Positions 1 to 9,129 of a DNA stretch of 64,000 nt are shown here, in pieces. Below the pieces are notes generated by a model that did not search any database, was not told where the DNA came from, and worked only from the letters and a program-made list of their open reading frames with translations. The position numbers and the translations under genes were made by a program. Where the stretch lies: contig SMSO01000037.1 in the NCBI GenBank assembly GCA_004764695.1, forward strand, positions 1,793,747 to 1,857,746, given 5' to 3'. Every line of letters starts with the position of its first letter. Within the stretch, counting starts at the first letter, position 1. The stretch is from Schizochytrium sp. TIO01. Taxonomy: Eukaryota > Sar > Bigyra > Thraustochytrida > Thraustochytriidae.

Positions 1-402
1 AAAAGCAAATACCCGCGCAAAGAACGAAAGCAAGAAAGCAAAGCAAAGCAAAGCAAAGCCAAGCCGACGCCTTCGCACAATCACCCAACCCTCGAGCCAA
101 ACCAATCGGCAGAGCCCCAACCACCGCTCGCCCTTGGTCCCTTTCGCTTCGCTTTCCGAAAGCTCACCCAATAAGTGAAGGCAGAAGGAAGAAAGAAATT
201 CTCTTCCAGCCTTAGAAAAGGTCCAAAGAGAGAGAATCGATTGATCGATTGACTATTATTGGTGATAGATTAATTGATTGATTGATTGACTGATTGATTG
301 ATTTGATCAATAATCAATAGTCTCATCATAATCAATCCACTCACTCACTGATATTGGTGATAGGCAATAAATTGAGTGATAGAAAAGGAGAGCGAAAGCG
401 CG
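1..402. other. Upstream region of GTP cyclohydrolase gene
   Basis: No gene is visible. The stretch holds an AAAGC pentanucleotide run (about 35-59), a GC-moderate leader, and an ATTG/ATCG tetranucleotide-rich tract (about 235-320) directly before the GTP cyclohydrolase I start. It probably contains that gene's promoter and 5' UTR. I see no convincing TATA box. Confidence 0.5.
235..320. repeat. Degenerate ATTG/ATCG tetranucleotide tract
   Basis: Repeated ATTG and ATCG units, interrupted by single-base changes, about 80 bases upstream of the GTP cyclohydrolase I ATG. The same motif family recurs at about 30368-30600, so it looks like a genome-wide simple-repeat habit and not a specific operator. 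Confidence 0.7.
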
Positions 403-1227
403 ATGCAGAACAACTTGGAGCACGAGTCCTCTCTTGGCGAGACGGCTTTGGCACGTAAAGAAGAGGAGGCAGCGGGCAGCAGCAACCAGTCGAGTGGCAA
501 CTGCAGCGACATGGAGCTCAGCGAACGTGAGGGAGGACCCGTCGTGAAGCGGATGCGGTCCAACTCTGGAGGCAGCGTGGTCGCGGCGAACGTGTCGCAG
601 GACCGTCTCATGGAGCTCTCCGAGTGCCTTCCGGGACGCGTCGGCAAGACTGCTGAGGAGGAAGATGCCCGTGAGAAGCGCATGGTGGCAGCGGTACGCA
701 CCCTGCTCACGGAAATGGGCGAGGACCCCGAGCGTGAAGGTCTCATGAAGACACCGCTGCGCATGACCAAGGCACTCTTGTACTTTACGCAAGGATACGC
801 ACAGAACTTGCACGAGCTCGTCAACGAGGCCATCTTTGATGAGAACCATCACGAGATGATCATTGTTAAGGACATTGACCTCTTCTCCATGTGCGAGCAC
901 CACCTTGTGCCCTTCCACGGCAAGTGCCACATTGGGTACATTCCCAAGTGCCGCATCCTCGGCATCTCTAAACTTGCACGCGTCAGCGAAATGTTCTCGC
1001 GCCGCCTTCAGGTGCAGGAGCGCCTCACCACGCAGATTGCAGAGGCCATTATGGAGATCCTCGACCCTCAGGGAGTTGGCGTCGTCATTGAGGCAGCTCA
1101 CATGTGCATGGTTGGTCGCGGTGTCCAGAAGACTGGTGCAAAGACCGTTACCAGCTCCGTTCGAGGCGTCTTCCAGTCAGACTCCCGCACTCGCCAGGAG
1201 TTCTTTGCCCATCTCCACAACAGGTGA
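403..1227 (+). CDS. GTP cyclohydrolase I
   Basis: Converts GTP to 7,8-dihydroneopterin triphosphate, the first step of tetrahydrobiopterin or folate synthesis; family members form decamers. The 274-residue protein has a low-complexity N-terminal arm (residues 1-90) and a complete catalytic domain (about 95-274). Diagnostic motifs are [50 protein letters not shown] and [12 protein letters not shown]. The zinc ligands of the family are present as Cys164, His167 and Cys235. The open frame begins at a GTG at 376; I chose the first ATG at 403. The C-terminal end matches the family's usual end, so the single frame looks complete. The stop overlaps a splice-donor-like string, treated here as chance. 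Identification is secure; whether it serves pterin cofactor or folate synthesis is not decided by sequence. Confidence 0.96.
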   Translation: MQNNLEHESSLGETALARKEEEAAGSSNQSSGNCSDMELSEREGGPVVKRMRSNSGGSVVAANVSQDRLMELSECLPGRVGKTAEEEDAREKRMVAAVRTLLTEMGEDPEREGLMKTPLRMTKALLYFTQGYAQNLHELVNEAIFDENHHEMIIVKDIDLFSMCEHHLVPFHGKCHIGYIPKCRILGISKLARVSEMFSRRLQVQERLTTQIAEAIMEILDPQGVGVVIEAAHMCMVGRGVQKTGAKTVTSSVRGVFQSDSRTRQEFFAHLHNR

Positions 1228-2640
1228 GCAACTCTTGCACTGCGAATCGATCTCCAGCACAGTCGAGCTCTTCTTTTCGAGCATCGTTAGCATCTGCAAC
1301 TTCTTCAACTCAAAGGTCTCGTTTCGGACCTTTTAACATCTTGACAATCAGTCAGTGGTTATCCTTGAACTAGGACCGAGCGCCTCGCGTGGTCAGAACC
1401 ACTGCCTTGACCCTCGGGCCTTTAGATAGAGCCCACTTTGCTTTATAGATAATGACGTTGCTTCAAAGGTTGTGGGGCTTCGATGAATCTTTGAACAGAT
1501 CTCGGCCTGCTGCGACTTGCGACGAACCTTAAACTCAGACACACACAAACGTCCCGCTTTCATCACATTCAGACGCATATCCATCGTACTCGAAGATATT
1601 TTTGCATGGGTTTGTTTCCACGCCACAACCAACAAATTTGCCCTGGCGCTAGCGTACACGGACAAGATGGACTACAGCGCAATCATTCTCACGGCGGTGC
1701 TTCCCATGAAAACATCGCGTGGATCACAACCAAGGTAGTGCGTACGATCCTGTAATTTTTTAAAATTGTTGGTCTCAATTTTTTTTACCACCACCTTTCT
1801 TTTTACTATCTTGCGAATTTTCTCACTTGGTCCAAGGAATTTAGTTTGTTGTCCATTTTCCGGATACTTGGTTCGCATTGATTTTGTCGACCGCCACTAC
1901 AAGTATAATTAATTGATACTAAGCTGGAATAAGATGTACCACGGTTTTACTTGGTCTCACCAGATGTAGTTTGTGTCAGCTCATATTTCATTTTTCTTTT
2001 GCCCCAATCAAACGAATTACCCACAGTGCTGTTTCATTTTCCCCTTCGCACTGATATGAAATAAATACCCTCCTTGGTTCGCTCACTACGTCCCAAACAT
2101 AAAAGGAAAACCTTGTTCGATTCTGTGCTATTTGGGACCACTACCAGGCATTTTGGAAAGAAACGTTGACATTTCTTTGTTTAGTTTTGCTAGTTTCTTG
2201 GCATCATGACCTTTCGAATCTACTACACGGCTTTGGCTCAAATAACGGAAAGGAAACGACAAAGAACCTAAACACTACAAAGTCTCCGTGGCACGCTTCT
2301 CGTACATACATGACTGAGTAGCTCTTCGCTTTTTACTCTTTTTTTTTTTTTTCCTTTGTTCCTTCTCGCAAAATCTACGTCAAATCCTTCTTTGCATGCT
2401 TCTTCTTCCCAATCTGTTATGAAGGAGTGCTGCAGCACGCGTACGAACAAAATCTTGCGTAATGGCAACATCAACACGGGTGTACATTGCAGTGCAGAGT
2501 CGTATATTTCGATTTCGCTTTGATTAATTTTTTCTCAAACTGGATAGTACTTGGGTAGTCACTTTCCTAAGGTAGGTACCCATTTTCGTGAGAACGGTAG
2601 AACAGCCCACCAAAACTCCAACACGAAGGAACGCCACGCC
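1228..2640. other. Intergenic, GTP cyclohydrolase to FANCL
   Basis: About 1.4 kb with no gene I can support. It is AT-rich in its second half, with short T runs around 2339-2352. A minus-strand frame at 2268-2471 has a lysine-rich, vaguely protein-like translation (67 residues from an ATG at 2471) but no recognisable family. It should hold the 3' UTR of the first gene and the promoter of the second. Confidence 0.5.
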
Positions 2641-3975
2641 ATGGTGCTCGTGACCGTGCCTTCAGACGGAAGCCTGCGTGGTTCACTGCGCTCTCGAAAC
2701 GGCCGCGAATTCCTCGTACATATCACGGCGCCGCAAACGTTGAACTCCGAAGGCCATGACACGGACTTCGACGCAGCAGCATGCACCGACAAGAGGCGTA
2801 AAGTTGCGACAAACGGAGCAGCGAAAGCGCTCAACAAGCTTGGCCCACGACAACTCTTTGGGGACGCAGAACTACTTCAGCTCCTGCGGCCACACAGCGA
2901 TCTTGTTAAACTCAGACTTGAGCAAGCTGGCACCTCTGCAGAAATCCTCGAGAAGGATTTGCTTGAAATCCTTGAGCACGCAATACGTGATTGTGAGCAA
3001 AGCCATTTACTAAATGGAAAAGAACCCTCACCATCAAGAACAGCACAGACCATCGATAGAACAAGCTCGGCGCAATTGCAGTTTTGTAAACGCGTTGTTG
3101 AAGACATTGAAGCCTTAGGATGGGACCAGGTCATGCGCATCTCTGAAGACATGCGCAGCCTTGATCTTTTAGTCAAAGATGAAGCAGGCCGTGAGCATAC
3201 ATTACACGTCAACTTTCCCTCAAATTATCCACAGCAATCCCCCTCACTTTCGGCATCTGTGCCGGAAGCCTTTCAACAAGATGCAACCAGGGATACCTCT
3301 ATGCGAGACTCGCGAAATAACCTTACTCGATCAAATAACGTGCATCTTCCTGGGTTGCGTGGCCTTGTTGCTCAATTTCAAGATAAATTGCGATCCTTTC
3401 AAGGCGCGTGGGCTGAGTTGGATGATTTGGATGCCAACACATGGGTTCTTGATCCTGTCGAACCAAATTATAGTATCATGTATCGTCGCATCGCTTTAGC
3501 CAAGCACTGTTCAATGCAAGTGCGAATTTCAATTGAGGCGCCACGATCAGTTTGTGAGTGTCAGTTCATGGGCTCTGAGGCTGCTTTAGCTCCCTTTCGC
3601 AAGCGCTTCAATCGTAATTTGCGCTCTTGGAATCGGAGCGCAGGCGTGCGTTCGAATTTGCTGCGAGTGCTTGAGATCTCTGAGTTTCCGCAAAAGGACG
3701 CCAAGGAGATTGGTGAGCAGCAGGAATGTGGTGTTTGCTATTGTGTTCGCCTTCCTATTGAAGATCTTGAGGTTGATGCAGAAATTTCAACGCGCAACAA
3801 AAATGAGTCAATACTTCCTGACTGCATTTGTCCCAATCCCAAGTGTTCACGAGGTTTTCACCCAGCTTGCTTACGTGACTGGTTTCAGTCTCTGCCAACT
3901 ACACGCCACACATTTGACACCATGTTTGGCACATGCCCATATTGCTCGGGGCCTATTAGTGTTCTCACTGGCTAA
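2641..3975 (+). CDS. FANCL-like RING E3 ubiquitin ligase (Fanconi anaemia core)
   Basis: FANCL is the catalytic E3 of the Fanconi anaemia core complex and monoubiquitinates FANCD2/FANCI at DNA crosslinks. The 444-residue protein has the family order: an N-terminal beta-rich ELF-like segment (1-60), a helical region (70-120), a double-RWD substrate-binding region (about 145-350) with ALGWDQVMRISEDM, GREHTLHVNFPSNYP, DANTWVLDPVEPNYS and YRRIALAKHCSM, and a C-terminal RING/PHD-like domain (362-444). In the RING, CGVC, CICPNPKCSRGFHPAC and CPYC supply a full set of zinc ligands, and the tryptophan after the middle ligands (RDWFQSL) matches E2-binding members. The length is somewhat greater than the roughly 375 residues of animal FANCL because of inserts before each RWD. 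The open frame starts at a TTG at 2551; the first ATG is 2641. Confidence 0.93.
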   Translation: MVLVTVPSDGSLRGSLRSRNGREFLVHITAPQTLNSEGHDTDFDAAACTDKRRKVATNGAAKALNKLGPRQLFGDAELLQLLRPHSDLVKLRLEQAGTSAEILEKDLLEILEHAIRDCEQSHLLNGKEPSPSRTAQTIDRTSSAQLQFCKRVVEDIEALGWDQVMRISEDMRSLDLLVKDEAGREHTLHVNFPSNYPQQSPSLSASVPEAFQQDATRDTSMRDSRNNLTRSNNVHLPGLRGLVAQFQDKLRSFQGAWAELDDLDANTWVLDPVEPNYSIMYRRIALAKHCSMQVRISIEAPRSVCECQFMGSEAALAPFRKRFNRNLRSWNRSAGVRSNLLRVLEISEFPQKDAKEIGEQQECGVCYCVRLPIEDLEVDAEISTRNKNESILPDCICPNPKCSRGFHPACLRDWFQSLPTTRHTFDTMFGTCPYCSGPISVLTG

Positions 3976-4160
3976 GGAGTTGAGCAATATCAATCTGTTG
4001 TTGGCTGTGCCCTAACCATGTAACTTTAATTTCAGAACTAAAATGAGAAAAACGATGAACTGTATGAGATTTGCTTGATATGATTGACCAGTGTGGTATG
4101 AGTCTTGAACTTGTTTATTTATCCTAGAGCTTCTCACTTCTCCTACTCTCCAAATAGACT

Positions 4161-4238
4161 GGCAGGCAGGCAGGCAGGCAGGCAGACAGACACACAAACA
4201 GACAGACACACACTCAAACAGACACACACACACACACC
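4161..4238. repeat. GGCA/GACA/CA microsatellite
   Basis: A compound simple repeat: seven GGCA-type units passing into GACA and then CACACA. On the minus strand it translates as a Cys/Val/Leu-rich frame, which is an artefact of the repeat. Confidence 0.85.
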
Positions 4239-4506
4239 TTTTCAAGGCGTTTCACTGACAATCTCGAGTTTGATCACAAGTTGATACCAGGTCTCATGCA
4301 AGTAAGTATTCCTAGTAATCTTGAAAAATCGCCTCGCCTGTGACGTCTGAATCATGCTTTTCCTATATGTCAGCGATGCAAAGGCAGGAATGGCCGCCCA
4401 TTCATGCTGACTGTGCCGAGGAAATCAAGTTCAGTCGTCTGAAGTCAGCTCCTTATCATGCTTGCCTGGATGTTTGGTTGCTTGGTAAATTGCATCCCCA
4501 TGTCCA

Positions 4507-5303
4507 GTGACTCCACAGCTTTGCCTTTCCTTGCCCAAGCCCTTATACCAGAATGCATTCACTTCATCACGAACTCAACTGATCCAGCTGCTTTCTTTTC
4601 ATTGCTGTGATAAGTCAGGTCCTCCACATCGTCTCCCATTGCGAATTCTAGCAGCAGTGATAAGACCATGCATTCATACTTCTGTGAGCCGGTGCCAGGT
4701 CCGTGTTCAGACACTTGGGAACGCTGATAGAAATCACATCGACAGCATATGGTCATCGCAGATGACGTATCGTTGCTGTCGAACGGAGTTCTCTGTTCTC
4801 AAGACCAAGTCTGGTGCTCAGCTGATTGAGGACGATGAAATAACTAGTCATCCACGGCCATCTCTAAAGCCGAGTGAAGCGCACGAAATGGCAACGAATC
4901 GTGGGTTTCTTGGCAGAAACAGCAGCTCCATTCTACCAGGAGCACTAAAATCTGCCAAGTCCGTCAGAAAAACGAGGAACACTCCAGAAATCCCTGTCTC
5001 CGCACAGCCATCGAGGCCAACGCCACTCTAACATTCATAAGATCCGCTCTCCTTGTTCACCAAAACCATTACGTACCTACTCCGTTATCCGCCGCACCGA
5101 AGGCCTCGTTTCAGAAATAGACAACATCATGAAAAAATCACGGCATCCGATTGCAACCTGTAGAGACAAGGTCAACTTGAAGGCTCCGTAGAATTTGGGC
5201 ATCACCAACATGCGTACCATTGTCTACAGTAGCGTGGATGTGCAGGTCCACGCTGGCCGCGATCTTGAGATCTCCTCAACGCGAGACCGTATAACAATTT
5301 GAT
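4507..5303 (+). pseudogene. Possible coding relic, family unknown
   Basis: Two overlapping plus-strand frames look weakly protein-like. The first (4507-5031, opening at GTG, internal ATG at 4888) ends in a Ser/Arg/Pro-rich tail. The second frame, open from about 5020 to 5303, contains segments such as RRTEGLVSEIDNIMKKS and NLGITNMRTIVYSSVDV, separated by one TAG at 5188-5190. No domain is recognised. It may be a decayed gene, a spliced gene read in pieces, or chance. Confidence 0.22.
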
Positions 5304-5707
5304 TGATATCATGACATGGCTCTCTTCTCAACTTATAATTGATGCACTATTGTACTAATGGTGAATAGGTTCTTCGGCACAGAGGTCATTAAACTGATAA
5401 CAAAAAGGAAAGTAAAAAAGAAAAAAAAGAGACAATTTCATTTGTTCAAGTGTGCGCAGAAGACGGCTTGCGCCAGCATCGTGTTGATGGTTTTTATTAT
5501 CATGGGCCTATCTGCGAAGAGCATTTGGTGCACGGTGGACAAAGTAGGACCTTGGACAAACAGCGCTCGAGAGAGAATAAAGTGAAGTTTCAGGGAGTTC
5601 ACGGGAAGGATTTCTAAAAGTAAGCCAACAACAAACTCGTTGAGTTTTTGGAGGAAACTTTTATCGCAGGAAAAGGATATCCATTATGAATTACCTGCTA
5701 TTAATAG

Positions 5708-6010
5708 GGGTATGATTATAAGAGAAGGCTAAAACAACAAAGAAACTCCGCGAGAAAGAATTCGGAAGTGCTATCAGTGCCTGGTTTCTTCAGAGCAAAG
5801 CCGGAACTGCTCGCCAGCTACTCGCTTCGTTCAAACCGCGTGTTACTTCGCGGCGCGACGGAGACGACAGTGACCGAGGTAGTGCGACTTCTGGCAAAAG
5901 TTTATAGACAGGAGATCCGCTCGTCGGACGCTGATCAGATCAGTCTGGTGAGAATCATCACTGAAGAAGACCTCACTAGTCGTACCGTAGTCCTCGAGAT
6001 CAAAGACTGA
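5708..6010 (+). other. Unassigned open frame before the C1-domain gene
   Basis: An 100-codon frame without any ATG ends at a TGA two bases before the ATG of the C1-domain gene. The part after a splice-acceptor-like tract (TGGTTTCTTCAG, ending about 5792) reads plausibly as protein, with TETTVTEVVRLLAKVYRQE and SLVRIITEEDLTSRTVVLEI. It could be the last exon of a short gene or part of the downstream gene's 5' end, but the two frames differ. No family is recognised. Confidence 0.25.
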
Positions 6011-6012
6011 CC

Positions 6013-7341
6013 ATGACGAGCAACCCAGCGGACCAAAGTTCTTCAGCGCCGTGGAAAGGGGACGAATTCGAGGAGTGGAAAGGTGGAGGACCGACATCAT
6101 TGCTGGACTCTTCTCCGTTGACTTCCCTAAACGCGGATCAAGATGACTTATTGCGGGTCCCTGGAATCGCAGCTAAACCCCACATGCTGCTGGGCGATGA
6201 CCACGAATTTGTTGGGAATGGCAAGTCAGCAACCTCACTACTCACGCATGATCTTGAAGTTAGAACTTTTACGAAACCTACAGACTGCTCCGTCTGTGGA
6301 AAACTATTGCTGGGATTAAGGAAACAGGGTCTCGCTTGTAAAAAGTGCGGTGCTGCTGCCCACAAAAAGTGCGCTGAGCTATTGGATGTCGAGAAACCAT
6401 GTGAGTCGCAAGGAGAATTCGAGCATGAGTGGATGTTGGGCCCTCCGATTCATGAGTTTGCATTAAAAACATTTACTTCGCCAACAAAATGTAAACTGTG
6501 CCACGAATTCCTTCTAGGTATCTTTCAGCAAGGCCTTGAATGCAGAATTTGTAAAGCCGTGGTGCACAAAAAATGCGCGAACCAGTACAGCTCTACAGTA
6601 AAGAGCTGCAAGCCACCCGCGCCCGAAGAGACATCTCCGCGTCGCGCCTTAATTAACGTGCAAACCATCCCAGCCTCAGATGCCAAGCCTGATAACAAAG
6701 TATTGAGCCACTCAGAACACGAGCCTCAGCATCAGTTCCATGAAGCTCCGAAATTGCAATCCCAGTCCAAACCTCTTCAGCAAAGGCCTCCGCCACCCCC
6801 TCTTTCTCGCCCCCCACCGCCTCCGCACTCGCCACCACCACCCAGCCCACGATCCTCACCTTCATCACCCCTTCGAACGGCGGCGGCAACTTCCTCAAGC
6901 CCATCCTGTATAACATCGACGTCTCGCCCTCCTGCTCCAAAACGGGTGCCACCTCCTCCACCACCTCGAGCTTTTGATAATGTTACGGTGGCAAATAACA
7001 ACCCAACACCTGCTTTCACGTTAGACACTCTGGAGCAGAGGTTGGGAAGCTCAGCAACACAACTTCGGGAACGAATGAATCGTCTCGATTCGGATTGGTC
7101 CGAAACAAGCACTCGTTTAGCTACGCAACTCGCTGCTCTAGATAACAAAATCGAGGATTCTATGAATGACGCCAATCTGAAACTCCAGCGCCGCATGGAG
7201 TACATTGAACAGAATGGAATTGCCAATACTCTCGCTCTCGGAATTCGAGAACAAACAAAACGGGCAGTCGCTGCAATTGATAGTTTGTCATCTAGAGACC
7301 TTTTTAAGGATTCCGAGGAAAAACAGTACATAAGCCTTTGA
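6013..7341 (+). CDS. Tandem C1-domain (diacylglycerol-binding type) protein
   Basis: A 442-residue protein with two complete C1 zinc fingers, at residues about 79-129 and 147-197. Each has the full His/Cys ligand series of the PKC-C1 family and also the proline of the first loop (TFTKPT, TFTSPT) and the QG of the second (RKQGLAC, QQGLEC), which are features of diacylglycerol/phorbol-ester-binding members. A proline-rich segment follows (about 255-325, runs of PPPPP), a likely SH3/WW or profilin ligand, then a charged region with coiled-coil character (about 335-435). No kinase or GTPase-regulating domain is present in this frame. The ATG is preceded by GACC and lies two bases after an unassigned upstream frame. 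The stop lies 26 bases before the next ATG, which starts a senescence-domain frame; the two are probably one gene split by a frameshift or a small intron. Inferred role: membrane-recruited adaptor. Confidence 0.85.
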   Translation: MTSNPADQSSSAPWKGDEFEEWKGGGPTSLLDSSPLTSLNADQDDLLRVPGIAAKPHMLLGDDHEFVGNGKSATSLLTHDLEVRTFTKPTDCSVCGKLLLGLRKQGLACKKCGAAAHKKCAELLDVEKPCESQGEFEHEWMLGPPIHEFALKTFTSPTKCKLCHEFLLGIFQQGLECRICKAVVHKKCANQYSSTVKSCKPPAPEETSPRRALINVQTIPASDAKPDNKVLSHSEHEPQHQFHEAPKLQSQSKPLQQRPPPPPLSRPPPPPHSPPPPSPRSSPSSPLRTAAATSSSPSCITSTSRPPAPKRVPPPPPPRAFDNVTVANNNPTPAFTLDTLEQRLGSSATQLRERMNRLDSDWSETSTRLATQLAALDNKIEDSMNDANLKLQRRMEYIEQNGIANTLALGIREQTKRAVAAIDSLSSRDLFKDSEEKQYISL

Positions 7342-7367
7342 ACGTGGACCCTGACGCACTAGGCGCC

Positions 7368-7889
7368 ATGGAGTATGCTGCCAGCGCAGCTCAGACGCTA
7401 GGTGCAGCGGGAACCAAAACAGTGAACTTTGTGAAAGATTCTACCGTTGCCGGCTTGCAATATGTATCCAAATCTGAGCTAGCTCGTGCATTTGAAGAAG
7501 AGTCAGACCCACGTTTGCGAAGAGCCTTGGCAGATGGTTTTGCAGGTCTCAGTATGGTCACCAACCAAGTCTCACAAAGCATCTCAGATGTTGGTGCTGC
7601 TTCTGGTCGTTCTATTGTGTCTAATACAACTCGTACGTACGGGCCAGAAGCAGGGAGAATGGCACAAGCTTCCACGCAGATTATTGGCGGAGCATATGAC
7701 ACAGTCACTGCATGCACTGGTTTTGTCAGCGGGTCTCATTTTCTCAAGGCGCCACTTCGAACAGCAGACCGATGGGCGCTTCGCGAGCCAGTTGTGCTTG
7801 ATGGCAACATGTATCAGATAGTTTACAACTATCTTGGCTATAAGGGAGATGGATTTGGCTGGAATCACTCCGGTACCTTGCAATTTTAA
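7368..7889 (+). CDS. Senescence/spartin-domain protein (or C-terminal half of the C1 gene)
   Basis: The 173-residue frame matches the C-terminal senescence domain shared by plant ERD7-type proteins and animal spartin, which binds lipids on lipid droplets and endosomes. The best-matching segment is GAASGRSIVSNTTRTYGPEAG followed by AQASTQIIGGAYDTVTACTG, the alanine/glycine-rich amphipathic helices of that domain. The ATG at 7368 has a good context (GCGCCATGG), but the frame is already open from 7308 and overlaps the end of the upstream C1 frame. With only 26 bases between stop and ATG there is no room for a separate promoter. A one-base insertion in the A5 run at about 7319-7323 would join the two frames into one protein of roughly 620 residues. 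I list them apart because that is what the sequence shows. Confidence 0.72.
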   Translation: MEYAASAAQTLGAAGTKTVNFVKDSTVAGLQYVSKSELARAFEEESDPRLRRALADGFAGLSMVTNQVSQSISDVGAASGRSIVSNTTRTYGPEAGRMAQASTQIIGGAYDTVTACTGFVSGSHFLKAPLRTADRWALREPVVLDGNMYQIVYNYLGYKGDGFGWNHSGTLQF

Positions 7890-8059
7890 TTCAATTGAAG
7901 CAATCCCATCCCTTCCTCCTATTCAAAGTAGACTTTATCGTTCCATCGCGGAGAAAGAGGGAAGGGTGAGGGGTTCTGTCTCATTGCACACTATCAAACA
8001 GAATGGGCTGTCATACCCCTAAAAAAGAAAAAAAAAATCAAACAAAACCGGATTGCAGT

Positions 8060-8215
8060 TTTCTCCTCCGAGAGCTGCTCGATGGGCTTCCTCTTCGCAG
8101 GCTCTTCGGGAAGAACACCCTTTCTACATCGCTTGTAGTCGACAGTTATGTAACCATCTCGCTCACTATCGTACAGCATCACGTCAAGCGTCCCACTTAC
8201 GACGAGGTCTCCAGA
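8060..8215 (-). pseudogene. Fragment resembling a PD-(D/E)XK nuclease
   Basis: Within a minus-strand frame open from 8335 to 7994 (opening codon TTG), about 50 residues read like the core of RecB/lambda-exonuclease-type PD-(D/E)XK nucleases: SGTLDVMLYDSERDGYITVD followed by YKRC. These would supply the Gly-x-x-Asp strand and the Asp-x-Lys strand. The flanks (polylysine, then a run of phenylalanines from poly-A) do not look coding. The surrounding protein is missing, so this is at most a relic or one exon. The assignment rests on a short motif. Confidence 0.35.
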
Positions 8216-9129
8216 TTTAGCTCTTGATTTTTCTCTATTTTTTTTACTAAATTTAAAAATGAATGAATTTTGTACACGTATACGCAGATACCTCTTGAAC
8301 GCTAATATTCTGTATAGCAATAACTTTCCACTCAATGCAAAGTTTACAAAGTAAGATGAGTTGTTTGACAGAGAGTATGCGAAAAAGCAAGATAAATTCG
8401 TGCATGAGTATGTTTCATGTATCGTATTAGCAACCGCTGTATGTTAGGGACTAAAGACATGCGATGCTTGCAAGACTTTAAGAAGTATGCATCTAAGGCG
8501 CTAGTTGTTTAATCATTGGAAAGATGCAAGCCGACTGTCATCAAGAGACTTTTAACTGCATCCTCTCAAGGCGCAAAGGCCCAAGGTCACTTACGCAATT
8601 CAGCGGGCAAAACGTCAGCAACATAGAGTTCTAAAATCAGAGCAGGTTTTGCAAAGTCTCCCCTGGCTTTGAATGCGTAGGCTGTGCAACAGCAACATTG
8701 CGCGAAAACACCATTGAAAGGAGTTTTGAACTCGGTTGAACAGACTCGAGAGCACTCCTTTTACAGTTCGTGGAGAGCACGGCGATAAGATGAAGGGGGG
8801 CATTACTTTCTTACTGAGCCATGCCGGAGATTGTTTCTGCGCTATAAGTAGTAAGTACTATGTGGATAAGGCCTACTCCTATCGACCTTTCACTCTTGTA
8901 AAAACTAGCACCAGAGCGTATCAGATGGGTAATAATAAAACACTTGAGAGTTTCTTTGGGTTGGTAGTAGAAAGAACCACACCTTTAAATTCCCACTGCA
9001 ATGCGGCGCCTGCCCTGTCCATCGCTACTGGTCGGCATTGACCAGTCCCTAAGCATCACAAGCCTCAACGAGAAAGGAATTCGAAAACTGTACCTGCAAA
9101 ACGTAGGAATTCCAGTCGGCAGATCGGTG

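Larger units (their letters stand above)
3976..5707. other. Intergenic span with repeats and a coding relic
   Basis: Holds the FANCL 3' UTR, a GGCA/GACA/CACA tract (4161-4238), a possible coding relic (4507-5303, listed separately) and an A-rich stretch near 5400-5435. No intact gene is evident. Confidence 0.5.

Noticed and set aside
1218-1232. Splice-donor-like ACAGGTGAGC at the end of GTP cyclohydrolase I
   Set aside because: The protein ends where the family ends and the in-frame TGA is natural; no acceptor-linked continuation of the domain is needed.
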